DNA of 64,000 nt from NCBI GenBank assembly GCA_016871445.1, contig VHDH01000007.1, positions 1 through 64,000 of the forward strand, in the 5' to 3' direction. The notes beneath the pieces are model-generated. The model searched no databases. It saw nothing but the letters and a program-made list of their open reading frames with translations, and was not told the DNA's origin. Below are positions 54,626 through 63,766 of the stretch, piece after piece (position 1 is the first letter of the stretch; the number at the start of each line of letters is the position of its first letter). Position numbers and translations under genes: made by a program. The stretch comes from Verrucomicrobiota bacterium (GTDB taxonomy: Bacteria; Verrucomicrobiota; Verrucomicrobiia; Limisphaerales; SXTU01).

Positions 54626-55795
54626 ATGAAATTGAAGCACGGACTCCACCTCGCTTACTGCACCAACATTCATCGGGGTGAGTCTTGGCCGCAGACCTTC
54701 GAGTCTCTTCAGAAGTATGTGCTCGCTGTGCGCGACCGGCTTGGCTCCCAATCGCCGTATGCGATTGGTCTGCGGCTCGGTGCAGACGCAGCGCGCGAGT
54801 TGAGCGAGCCCGCTACGCTTGCGGGTTTTCGGCGCTGGCTGGAGCGGGAGAACTGTTACGTCTTCACCGTGAACGGTTTTCCATACGGGCGTTTTCACGG
54901 TACGCGCGTAAAGGAGCAAGTCTATGCTCCAGATTGGACCACGCCTGAGCGCCTGACTTACACGAATTTGCTCTTTGACTTGCTTGGGGAGATTGTCCCG
55001 GCCGGGGTTGAGGGCAGCGTCAGCACCGTGCCGGTTTCGTTTAAGGAGTTCATCAAGACGCCGCAGCAAGTACGCGTGGCGCGGGAGAATCTTTGGAAAT
55101 GTGTTGAGCACATAGAGCGCATCTCGCGCCGCACGGGTAAAATCCTGCACCTCGGACTTGAACCTGAGCCACTGTGTTACTTGGAAACCAGTGCAGAGGC
55201 CGTGGTGTTCTTCGAGCAAATGCGAGCCGATCGGCCCGGCGACATGCGGTTGGATGAGCATCTTGGCGTAAATTACGACTGCTGCCATCTCGCGCTGCAA
55301 TATGAGTCGCCGCGCGAGGCGCTGGGCCGGCTGCGGCAGCACAAAATTAAAGTGAGCAAACTACACCTGAGCAACGCGCTCAAGGTTCGGCCTACTGCCG
55401 AGGCGCGGCAGGCGTTGCGCTCGTTTGCTGACGAGGTGTATTTCCATCAGGTGCTCGCCCGTGCGGCGGATGGCACCATCACTCGGCACAAGGATTTGGA
55501 CAATGCGCTGGCCCTGCACAACCGCCTGCCGCCCGCTGCCAATGATGAGTGGCGCATCCACTTCCACATCCCCTTGCACTGCCCGCCCACGCCCCTCTTC
55601 AGCACCACCGCCGATCACGTGCAGGGCGTCCTGGACGTGCTCAGAGAAACGCCCTCGCTTTGCGCGCACCTAGAGATGGAGACTTACACTTGGGAAGTCA
55701 TGCCGACGGAAATGAAGAAACGGAACGTTGTGGATCAACTCGTCGATGAATATCGCTGGACCATTGCCGAGTTGAGTAAGCGCAACCTTGCGTAA
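54626..55795 (+). CDS. eboE: EboE-like TIM-barrel metabolite traffic protein
   Basis: A 389-residue protein from the ATG at 54626. Its start LKHGLHLAYCTNIHRGESWP, then CYVFTVNGFPYGRFHGTRVKE, LHLGLEPEPLCYLETSAE and the ending LEMETYTWEVMP closely follow EboE, a xylose isomerase-like TIM-barrel protein of the ebo cluster implicated in moving metabolite precursors to the periplasm. Conserved Glu, Asp and His residues suggest a metal site. The other ebo genes (eboA, B, C, D, F) are not next to it. Function of the isolated gene is unknown. Confidence 0.82.
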   Translation: MKLKHGLHLAYCTNIHRGESWPQTFESLQKYVLAVRDRLGSQSPYAIGLRLGADAARELSEPATLAGFRRWLERENCYVFTVNGFPYGRFHGTRVKEQVYAPDWTTPERLTYTNLLFDLLGEIVPAGVEGSVSTVPVSFKEFIKTPQQVRVARENLWKCVEHIERISRRTGKILHLGLEPEPLCYLETSAEAVVFFEQMRADRPGDMRLDEHLGVNYDCCHLALQYESPREALGRLRQHKIKVSKLHLSNALKVRPTAEARQALRSFADEVYFHQVLARAADGTITRHKDLDNALALHNRLPPAANDEWRIHFHIPLHCPPTPLFSTTADHVQGVLDVLRETPSLCAHLEMETYTWEVMPTEMKKRNVVDQLVDEYRWTIAELSKRNLA

Positions 55796-56079
55796 AAGGG
55801 CACGCCACGTTGCTCTGCTGGTTGAAATGGACTGATCTTTCAAGTTAAGTGAAAGGGCAAAAAGTCGTTATTTTTGCAGCTAGAACGCTGCAATTCATGG
55901 ACAAAGAAAAAATTTGAGGCAGTGGTTTGAGTTCCCACTTCAGCTCAACGAAGTGCAAGCCGCCCCAATTAATTAAGAGCCATAAGGCATCGCTGTCCAG
56001 AGTCGGGCCCCTACTTAAGCAGAGGTTGGCGGTGCCCCGCTTGCGTTTTCGATGTGTTTGCCTAACCTGCGCCGCACTT

Positions 56080-58878
56080 GTGCCAAGTCTAGCGGACAAA
56101 ATTGAAGCCAGCGCCGTCAAGCGTATCGCCCTCCCGCCGGGCCGCGAGCCGGCCCGGGAGTTATCCCGCTACAAACAGTTCCTCAAAGTCGAGTCTGCCC
56201 GCCTTAAAATGCTCCACCACGCCGGTGCTAACGGCCGCGAAGTTTGCCGCGCCCGAGCCGTGGTGCTTGATGCGCTGCATCGCCATCTCCTTGAGGCGTT
56301 GATGAACACGCTGCCCGACAGCGCTCGACGCGGGGTGCCGCGGTACGCGCTCGTCGCCATCGGCGGCTACGGGCGCGGCGAACTGAACCCGCACAGTGAT
56401 ATTGACATCATGTTGCTGCACACGGGCGACAGCGCCGCTGCGGCGCGTGGGCGCGTCCACTCGTTCATCAAACTACTCACTGAGCCGGGCGGACTGCTTT
56501 ATACGCTCTTCGACCTCGGGCTGAAGGTTGGCTATTCCGTTCGCACGCTCGACGACTGCATCACCGCGGCGAACGAAAACATTCAGACCAAAACCTCGCT
56601 CATCGAAGCGCGTTTACTACATGGCGACGAGGGGTTGTTTCGGGAAATGCAAGCCATAGTGCTGGCGCGTTGCGTACGCGGGCACGAGGAGACCTACATT
56701 GCCGCCCGGCTTGCGGACCAAGCTGCGCGCCGCCAGAAGTTTGGCAACTCCGTGCTCATGCAGGAACCAAACATCAAGAATGGCTGCGGCGGCCTGCGCG
56801 ATTATCAGAATTTGCTATGGATGGCGTTCTTCACCAAGGACCGGCCGCGTAACCTCAAGGACCTTGAGGCGAAGGATTTTATCAGCGACACCGAGCGCAA
56901 GGAGCTTGATGAAGCTTACGACTTTCTATTGCGCACGCGCAACGAGCTACACTATCTCACCAACCGCGCGGGTGATGTGCTGTCCAAGGCCGTCCAGCCC
57001 GCCGTCGCTCACAACCTTGGCCACACGGATCGCTCGCCCAGCCGGCGGCTTGAGCAGTTCATGCGCGCTTACTATCTCCACGCGCGCAACATTGACCTGA
57101 TCACGCGCACCGTCGAGCGCCGCCTCGCGCTGCTGCCCAAGCCCGACCGGATGCCTTTTCTAAAGAAGTTTCTACCCCGCCGCCGTAAGCAGACCGATCC
57201 CGAGGTGGACGGCTTTCGCGTCGTCGAGGGCGAACTGCTGCATCTCTCGCCGCGCGTCTTTCGCGAAGATCCGCGCCGGCTCATGCGGGTGTTTCTCTAC
57301 GCCCAACAGCGCGGGGCGAAGCTGCATCCCGACACCGCGCAATTGCTCCGCCGCGAATTGCGGCTAGTGGATTCCGACTTTCTCCGTAACGAGCACGTGC
57401 ACGAGAGCTTCCGCGAAATTCTCGGCCAGCGCGGAAACGTCGCCCCGGCCTTGCGCGCCATGCACGAGGCGGATTTCCTCGGTAAGTATCTCCCTGAGTT
57501 CGGCAAACTGACCTGCTTGGTCCAGCATGAGTTTTTTCACATTTACACGGCTGATGAGCACACGCTCATGTGCCTCCAAAAGCTCGATGACATTTGGGCG
57601 GGCCGCGTGCCCAATCCCGCGCCGTATCAGGAGCTGTTTCAGAAAGTCGAACGGCCTTTCGTGCTTTACCTCGCGCTGCTGATGCATGACACCGGCAAAG
57701 CTGCGCAGGGCAGGCACCATGAGCACGATAGCGCCCAGCTCGCCGAGCGCGTCGCGCACCGGCTTCAACTCGATGGCGCGACCACTCACTCGCTGCGGCT
57801 ATTGGTCGAAAACCATTTAACCATGATCCAGATATCGCAGCGCCGTGACCTCGACGATCCGGCGGTGGTGCGACACTTCGCCGCGTTGGTGCAGACACCA
57901 GAGCATCTCCTCCAGCTCACACTTCACACACTTGCCGATTCGCTTGGTACCAGCGACAAGTTGTGGAACAGCTTCAAGGACATGCTGCTCTGGACGATGC
58001 ATCGCAAGACCCTTGCGGAGCTTACCGGTGCGACGGTTTTCCTCCGGGCCGAGGAGAAGCAGCGCGAGCTGCTGTTCGACGAGGTCGTGCGCCGACTGCC
58101 GCGTGAGGTTCAGCTTGGCGAGGTGCAGGCGCACTTTGGCACGCTACCACCGCGCTACTTCCTCATCCACACCGCTCCAGAAATTGTTATCGACCTCGCA
58201 CTGACAAATCGGTTCATGCAATGCCTCCTAGGCGACGACCCAGAAGTATCGCTCGCGCCCGTCATCGAGTGGACCGACGAGCCGGACCGGGGGTGTTCGC
58301 GCGTGAGGGTATGCACCTGGGACCGCGCCGGCCTTTTCAGCAAGCTCGCCGGCTCGTTCACTGCTGCTGGGTTGAACATTCTCAGCGCACAAATCTTCAC
58401 CCGCACCGACCGTGTGGTGCTCGATGCCTTCGATGTGACCAGCGCACATACCGGCCTACTCGCGGCGAAGGCGGAGCAGGAAAAGTTCGGCCAATTGCTG
58501 AGCAAAGCGCTTGTTGATCACGTGGACTTTGATCCGCTTATCGCCAAGCAGAAGGTAGCCAATCCGCTTTACCAATCGCTTGAAGGCGAGCGCATCGCGA
58601 CGGAAATTGCTTTCGACAACCAAATCTCAGAGCGCTGCACTGTGATTGACGTGGAGACCGAGGACCGCGTGGGCCTGCTTTACACGCTCTCACAGACCAT
58701 GAGCGAACTCGGCTTGGATATCTCCATTGCCAAAATCAGCACCGAGAAGGGCGCGGCCATGGACAGCTTCTATGTCAGTGAGCTAACCGGCGAAAAAATT
58801 CTCACCCCGCATCGCCAGCATACCATTGAGGCTCGGCTTCGCACCGCGCTGCTTAACTTTGATCAGCGGGCCCTGTGA
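56080..58878 (+). CDS. glnD: [Protein-PII] uridylyltransferase/uridylyl-removing enzyme
   Basis: About 932 residues if the GTG at 56080 is the start; an open frame reaches 55927 without a good ATG, and an ATG near 56209 is another option. The nucleotidyltransferase motif is GGYGRGELNPHSDIDIMLLH, followed by the GlnD-specific EPNIKNGCGGLRDYQNLLW. The HD hydrolase has LLMHDTGKAAQGRHHEHDSA, and two C-terminal ACT domains begin at CTWDRAGLFSKLAGSF and DVETEDRVGLLYTLSQTM. GlnD uridylylates PII in response to glutamine and so controls nitrogen metabolism. The preceding 284-bp gap shows no other gene. Confidence 0.93.
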   Translation: MPSLADKIEASAVKRIALPPGREPARELSRYKQFLKVESARLKMLHHAGANGREVCRARAVVLDALHRHLLEALMNTLPDSARRGVPRYALVAIGGYGRGELNPHSDIDIMLLHTGDSAAAARGRVHSFIKLLTEPGGLLYTLFDLGLKVGYSVRTLDDCITAANENIQTKTSLIEARLLHGDEGLFREMQAIVLARCVRGHEETYIAARLADQAARRQKFGNSVLMQEPNIKNGCGGLRDYQNLLWMAFFTKDRPRNLKDLEAKDFISDTERKELDEAYDFLLRTRNELHYLTNRAGDVLSKAVQPAVAHNLGHTDRSPSRRLEQFMRAYYLHARNIDLITRTVERRLALLPKPDRMPFLKKFLPRRRKQTDPEVDGFRVVEGELLHLSPRVFREDPRRLMRVFLYAQQRGAKLHPDTAQLLRRELRLVDSDFLRNEHVHESFREILGQRGNVAPALRAMHEADFLGKYLPEFGKLTCLVQHEFFHIYTADEHTLMCLQKLDDIWAGRVPNPAPYQELFQKVERPFVLYLALLMHDTGKAAQGRHHEHDSAQLAERVAHRLQLDGATTHSLRLLVENHLTMIQISQRRDLDDPAVVRHFAALVQTPEHLLQLTLHTLADSLGTSDKLWNSFKDMLLWTMHRKTLAELTGATVFLRAEEKQRELLFDEVVRRLPREVQLGEVQAHFGTLPPRYFLIHTAPEIVIDLALTNRFMQCLLGDDPEVSLAPVIEWTDEPDRGCSRVRVCTWDRAGLFSKLAGSFTAAGLNILSAQIFTRTDRVVLDAFDVTSAHTGLLAAKAEQEKFGQLLSKALVDHVDFDPLIAKQKVANPLYQSLEGERIATEIAFDNQISERCTVIDVETEDRVGLLYTLSQTMSELGLDISIAKISTEKGAAMDSFYVSELTGEKILTPHRQHTIEARLRTALLNFDQRAL

Positions 58879-58955
58879 GGCCACCCAACCGTGGCTTTTA
58901 GGTCGATGCAATTCTCCGGGAATTCATCTTCTTGTACCAAAGTGTTTTAACCCCC

Positions 58956-60101
58956 TCAATGCGAACGCTGCGTTTGAGGCTCAGTTAGCACGCCGCCACA
59001 ACTACTACCCGCGCCCGCCGTGCAGGCCAGGCAATGATCCCCCGTTTGAATTTTTCCTCCGGCCAAGTCTGCGGGTGTCACATCCCATAAGTGCAGCGGT
59101 CGAGTGGTAGCTTGCTGATCCCGTATCCCGCATTCGCCGTTCCGCATTCGTATCGCAAGCATTTGGTTGAAGTCACAGTCGTAAAGCTCGCCGCGCCAGC
59201 CGACGCTCAGCGTGCTGCGGCACATGAGGCCGTTCACCGTTGTCGAGTTGAAGGCGTTGGCAAGCAATTCGAGGTATTCCTTCGCCTTACCTTGTGCTCG
59301 CAGGTCCTCCGCAAAGCGCGCAATGGGCTGGTTTGTGATGGTGAAAAGGCGCGTGAACTCAATGCCGTAACGAGCACGAAGCTCGGCCTTATAGTCAGCC
59401 TCCAGCTCAGCCTGCGGCGGCGGGAGCGATGGGCCGATCGGATTGTAGACTAAGTTTAACGGCAGCCGCTTGCCGTAGCCGACCGCGTTGAGTCTCCGCA
59501 GCGCGCTAATGCTTTTTCCAAATACTCCGTCGCCGCGCTGAGCGTTCACGTTTTCCTCGAGGTAGCATGGCAGCGAGGCGATGATCTCCACTGCGTTTGC
59601 CGCGAGAAACGCCGGCAGCCAGCTGAATGCGTCTGTCTCGATGATGGTGAGGTTGTTACGGTCAATCACGTGACAGCCAGAGGTGCGCGCGGTCTCGACG
59701 AGAAAGCAAAAGTGTTCACTTAACTCTGGGGCTCCGCCCGTGATGTCCACAACCGCGGGCCGATGAGCTTTAATCCAGTCGGCCACCCGCCGCGCGGTCT
59801 CGGCGTTCATCATCTCCGTGCGCCACGGAGCGGCGTCCACGTGGCAGTGACGGCAAGTCTGGTTACACTTGCGTCCGACGTTTACTTGGAGAGTGTGCAG
59901 CGCGGCGCGGCGGAGCGTGAGGCCGTGACGGAAGAGGGCTTGTTGGAATCGATTCAAACTCGTAGCGCGTGGCGCGTGAAAAGTCAGAGCCGTGTCCGGC
60001 GGGGATTTTTGTTCAACGACTTTAACAAGCTCTCCTGATGCTGAGGCACTCGTGGCAAGATATCCTCCGCTGCCGTTCACAGCACCTTGACCACGATGCA
60101 C
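58956..60101 (-). CDS. arsS: ArsS-like radical SAM protein
   Basis: Up to 381 residues. The radical SAM 4Fe-4S motif CNQTCRHCHVDAAP (CxxxCxxC) is near residue 78, with the GGE-like VDITGGAPELSEHF near 120. The C-terminal part carries CRSTLSVGWRGELYDCDFNQML and CLACTAGAGSSCGG, the cysteine-rich ending of the arsenosugar biosynthesis radical SAM family, which adds a deoxyadenosyl group to methylated arsenic. The methyltransferase arsM is not visible. The start is a GTG overlapping the next gene by 25 bp; a GTG 21 bp downstream is possible. Also known under a broader DUF3641 name. Confidence 0.85.
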   Translation of the reverse strand: MHRGQGAVNGSGGYLATSASASGELVKVVEQKSPPDTALTFHAPRATSLNRFQQALFRHGLTLRRAALHTLQVNVGRKCNQTCRHCHVDAAPWRTEMMNAETARRVADWIKAHRPAVVDITGGAPELSEHFCFLVETARTSGCHVIDRNNLTIIETDAFSWLPAFLAANAVEIIASLPCYLEENVNAQRGDGVFGKSISALRRLNAVGYGKRLPLNLVYNPIGPSLPPPQAELEADYKAELRARYGIEFTRLFTITNQPIARFAEDLRAQGKAKEYLELLANAFNSTTVNGLMCRSTLSVGWRGELYDCDFNQMLAIRMRNGECGIRDQQATTRPLHLWDVTPADLAGGKIQTGDHCLACTAGAGSSCGGVLTEPQTQRSH

Positions 60102-61603
60102 GTCACGTCGTCCTGCTGCTCGGTGCCCTTGCAGAACTCGCGCACGGCAAGGTAGAGCGCATCCACGATTTGCGCGGCGGAATGGTCGCGATTTGCGCGC
60201 AGCACGGCCAGCATCCGATCGGTGCCAAACATTTCATCGCCTGGCCCCATCGCCTCCTCGAGGCCGTCAGTGAGCAAAAGGGCGATTTCACCTGGTTTTA
60301 ATTTTATAGTGGGCGCATTACGGTACTCGGTGTTAGGCCGCATGCCGAGCGGGACCCCGGTGCGGCGCAACTCCATTCGCACGCTGCCATCTGGCGCGAG
60401 CAGATAACCGGGTGGATGACCGGCGCTGACGAACTTAAGTCGGCGCTCTGCCGCGTCCAGCCGACCAAGGAAGAGCGTCACGAAGCGCTCTGCGCCGATG
60501 TCCTCCGCCAGCGCGATGTTGGTGCGCGTAAGCACTTGGCCGGGGTCGGTGCGGTTTAAGCTGGCGATGCGCACATACGCGCGCGTTTCAGCCATCAGCA
60601 GCGCGGGGCCGATGCCGTGCCCCGTCACATCACCCACCACGAGCCCAACTCCATCGTCAGCCATGGGAACAAAGTCGAAGTAATCCCCGCCCGCCGCCGC
60701 CGCCGGGAAGCTGGCACCCGCGATGTCAAAGCCGGGCAACTGCGGCGCCGCCTTTGGGAAAAGGTGCGACTGAATCTCGCGCGCGACACGAAACTGCTCA
60801 GCGTGCTCCAGCAGTTCGCGGCGGTTTCGTTCGCGTTCGGTGATATCGCGGATGAAGGCGACAATCAGCCGTTGACCACCAAGCTCCATGTCGTTGAAGG
60901 CCAGCTCCAGCAAGACTTCGGAGCCGGTTTTTTTCAGGCCGGCGGTTTCGAGCGTACGCGCCTGCGCGGCGGTGACAGATTTGCCCGGCTTTTGAAACGC
61001 GGTGTCTGACTCAGCGCGGAGCTTTTCGGGTAGCAGCATCGCGAAGTTTTTCCCAACCAGTTCTGCCGGCTCGTAGCTGAAGATGCCCTGCACCGCTGGA
61101 TTCGCGAACAAGATGTTGCTCCTGGTGTCCATCAGCAGAATAGCGTCGGTGGCGGTCTCCCACAGCAGCCGGTAACGTTGCTCGCTATTCCGCAGCTCGG
61201 ACTCCGCGCGGCGGCGGGCTTTGCGGACGGCGGCGTCGCGCAACTCGCGTTCCACGGCGGGCACAAGGCGCGCCAGGTTGCCTTTCATCAGGTAATCGCT
61301 CGCACCGGACTTCATCGCCGCCACCGCAATGTCCTCACCAATGCCGCCGGAGACGATGATGAAGGGGATGTCGAGCTGGGTGGCTTGAAGGAGTTGCAGC
61401 GCGAGCGTGGCGTTGAAGCCCGGGAGGTTGTAATCGGACAGAACGATATCCCACTCCTTTTCCGAGAGCGCGCGCGTCATGTCAGCAGCAGTCTGCACGC
61501 GTTCGGAGGTGGTCGCGTAACCGCCGCGATCCAGCAGGCGTACCAGCATCTTGGCGTCGAACTCGGAGTCTTCGACCACGAGGACGCGCAAAGGCTGTTT
61601 CAT
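60077..61603 (-). CDS. Response regulator with PAS and SpoIIE-type phosphatase domains (RsbU-like)
   Basis: A 508-residue signalling protein. Residues 1-120 are a receiver domain (VLVVEDSEFDAKMLVRLL, phospho-acceptor Asp in DIVLSDYNLPGF near 57). A PAS domain with SxILFANPAVQGIFSYEPAELVG spans about 140-260. From about 290 a PP2C/SpoIIE domain reads FDIAGASFPAAAAGGDYFDF, VVGDVTGHGIGPALLMA and ALLLTDGLEEAM with the metal-binding Asp residues. Such proteins dephosphorylate anti-anti-sigma factors in partner-switching pathways. No anti-sigma genes are adjacent. It may be co-transcribed with arsS. Confidence 0.9.
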   Translation of the reverse strand: MKQPLRVLVVEDSEFDAKMLVRLLDRGGYATTSERVQTAADMTRALSEKEWDIVLSDYNLPGFNATLALQLLQATQLDIPFIIVSGGIGEDIAVAAMKSGASDYLMKGNLARLVPAVERELRDAAVRKARRRAESELRNSEQRYRLLWETATDAILLMDTRSNILFANPAVQGIFSYEPAELVGKNFAMLLPEKLRAESDTAFQKPGKSVTAAQARTLETAGLKKTGSEVLLELAFNDMELGGQRLIVAFIRDITERERNRRELLEHAEQFRVAREIQSHLFPKAAPQLPGFDIAGASFPAAAAGGDYFDFVPMADDGVGLVVGDVTGHGIGPALLMAETRAYVRIASLNRTDPGQVLTRTNIALAEDIGAERFVTLFLGRLDAAERRLKFVSAGHPPGYLLAPDGSVRMELRRTGVPLGMRPNTEYRNAPTIKLKPGEIALLLTDGLEEAMGPGDEMFGTDRMLAVLRANRDHSAAQIVDALYLAVREFCKGTEQQDDVTCIVVKVL

Positions 61604-61623
61604 GGTGGTAACTTAGTAAAAAC

Positions 61624-62427
61624 TCAGCCGCCTAACAACTCCCGTGCTTTTGCGGCGAGGTCAGCCTCGCGCATGAGCGACTCGCCGACGAGGATGGCGC
61701 GGGCCCCAGTCTGCTTGAGGCGCAGCACGTCCGCCCGCGTGTGAATGCCGCTTTCCGCCACGAGTAGCGCGGCATCGTTCGTGCCGGAGCCGGAGAATAG
61801 TTTTGTGGCAATGCGCTCAGTGGTGGCCATGTCCACAGTGAAAGTCTTTAGGTCACGGTTGTTCACCCCGATGAGCGTCGCGCCGGCTTCGAGCGCGCGT
61901 TCGAGTTCGCGCTCATTGTGGACTTCCACGAGTGCGGCCAACCCGGCTTCGGTCGCAAGCTGGTGGAACTTCCGGAGCTGGTGGTCATCCAGTATCGCCA
62001 CAATGAGCAGGATGGCATCGGCGCCCCACTGCACTGATTCGCGGATTTGGCGGTCATCAATGATGAAGTCTTTTCGCAGCAGCGGCAAATCCACTGCTGC
62101 TCGGATGGCGGCGAGGTAGTCGAGCGAGCCTTGGAAGAACTTCTCGTCCGTCAACACGGACAGGCAGCTCGCGCCAACGGCCTGATACTCCAAGGCGATC
62201 TTCACTGGATCGAAGTCCGCGCGGATTACGCCCTTGGATGGCGATGCCTTCTTCACCTCGGCGATGAGCGCAACATCACCGCACCTCGGTTGACGCAGCG
62301 CCCCGAAGAAGTCGCGCCGTCCGCGCTGCTGAAGGGCCGTGCGCAGCTCAGCGGCGGTCACGGGCTCATTTGGTAGCTGGGCGACTTCGAGCCGTTTCTG
62401 GGCCACGATGGTGTCGAGGATGTTCAA
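61624..62427 (-). CDS. trpC: Indole-3-glycerol phosphate synthase
   Basis: A 267-residue TIM-barrel enzyme of tryptophan synthesis. Family blocks: ILDTIVAQKRLEVAQLP at the start, ALIAEVKKASPSKGVIRADF near residue 52 (catalytic Lys region), LSVLTDEKFFQGSLDYL, LLRKDFIIDDRQIRESV near 115, VEVHNERELERAL and GVNNRDLKTF near 190. Length is normal. It lies 20 bp upstream of the REC-PAS-SpoIIE gene on the same strand; no other trp genes adjoin. Confidence 0.95.
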   Translation of the reverse strand: MNILDTIVAQKRLEVAQLPNEPVTAAELRTALQQRGRRDFFGALRQPRCGDVALIAEVKKASPSKGVIRADFDPVKIALEYQAVGASCLSVLTDEKFFQGSLDYLAAIRAAVDLPLLRKDFIIDDRQIRESVQWGADAILLIVAILDDHQLRKFHQLATEAGLAALVEVHNERELERALEAGATLIGVNNRDLKTFTVDMATTERIATKLFSGSGTNDAALLVAESGIHTRADVLRLKQTGARAILVGESLMREADLAAKARELLGG

Positions 62428-62507
62428 GGGAAGAACTAATCAGTGCCTAGTGATTTGTAGCCTTGGGCAAGTGTGGACGCGAGTGCGTACTTAGCACTAA
62501 TGACTTA

Positions 62508-63651
62508 TCACTCATCATCATCCTGCACGCCTTGCATGCGCTTAGTCGGGCAGCCGGCGCGGAGCCAGCCGTTCACGTAATCGTCAAGCGCGCCGTCCAT
62601 CACGGCCTGCACGTTACTGGTGGAAATGCCGGTGCGAAGGTCTTTCACCATGCGATAGGGCTGGAAAACGTAGCTGCGAATCTGCTGGCCGAAGCCAATG
62701 GTTCCTTTCTCACCGTAGAAGCGCTCCATCTCGGACTTCTGCTGGTCCTCGCGTAACGCGTAAAGCCGGGACATGAGCATCTTCATGCACGTGGCGCGGT
62801 TTTGGTGTTGCGAACGCTGGTTTTGCGAGGCAACCACCACGCCCGTCGGCAGGTGTGTGATGCGGACGGCGGTCTCGACCTTGTTGACATTTTGTCCGCC
62901 TTTACCGCCCGAGCGGAAAGTGTCCACCTGCAATTCACCGGGCGGGATAACGATTTCGCCGGCCTCCTCAATCTCCGCGATCACGTCCACGCTGGCGAAG
63001 CTTGTGTGACGGCGCTGATTCGAGTCGAAGGGAGAAATGCGCACGAGTCGGTGGACGCCGCGCTCGGCCTTGGCGAAGCCGTATGCGTTATCACCCTCGA
63101 TGGTCATGGTGGCGCTCTTGATGCCAGCTACTTCTCCTGGGAGAATATCGGAGACTTCGGCCTTCCAATTGCGCACTTCGGCCCAGCGTTGATACATGCG
63201 AAGGAGCATATTGGCCCAGTCCTGGGCTTCGGTGCCACCAGCGCCGGCGTTGATGCTAAGGATGCAGCCGTTCTTATCGTGCGGGCCCTTGAGAAGGAAG
63301 CGCAGTTCGAGTGCGTCGAGTTCACTCAGAAACTTATCTAGGTCGCGCGTGACCTCGGTGAGGATGGGGGGCTGGGCGGCCTCGGGCTCTGCTTCCCCCA
63401 ACTCGATCATCACGCGGAAGTCATCGAGCTGTTTCTCAGCAGCAAGCAGGGGCTCCGCCTTTTTGCGGAGCGTGTTGGCTTCGTCAATGGCTTTCTGGGC
63501 GGTCTCGCGATTGTTCCAGAAATCATCTTGCGCCATCACGGAATCCAGCTCCGCGAGTCGCTTTAGCGCACCGGGCAAGTCAAAGAAACCTCCGCAACTG
63601 GGCGAGCTTGTCGGCTGTAGCAGTGAGTTGGGCTTTAGTTGCGTCGAACAT
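62508..63651 (-). CDS. prfB: Peptide chain release factor 2, with programmed +1 frameshift
   Basis: RF2 terminates translation at UAA and UGA. The first 23 codons (ATG at 63651, MFDATKAQLTATADKLAQL) end in CGG AGG TTT CTT TGA C, where the TGA at 63580-63582 is in frame. A +1 shift at CTT gives RRFLDLPGAL and joins the main frame, about 380 residues in total, as in the E. coli RF2 site with its CTT TGA C slip and upstream purine-rich SD-like stretch. Further marks: NAGAGGTEAQDWANMLLRMY, the SPF-like tripeptide in VRISPFDSNQRRHTSFA (the usual UGA-recognition motif), and the GGQ motif in RSGGKGGQNVNKVE. Confidence 0.95.
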
Positions 63652-63766
63652 TCGGCTGCGAATTTAAGGGTAAACTAATACTTGCCCAGCAGAAAGTCTG
63701 CGTAGGGCTGCTCTCAAACTAATCACCGCAGCGGACGTCCTGATTGGGACTGGTCGAAAGGGAAAC

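Noticed and set aside
63578-63652. prfB looking like a broken gene because of an in-frame TGA
   Set aside because: The TGA lies in the known RF2 autoregulatory frameshift context and the joined protein is full length.
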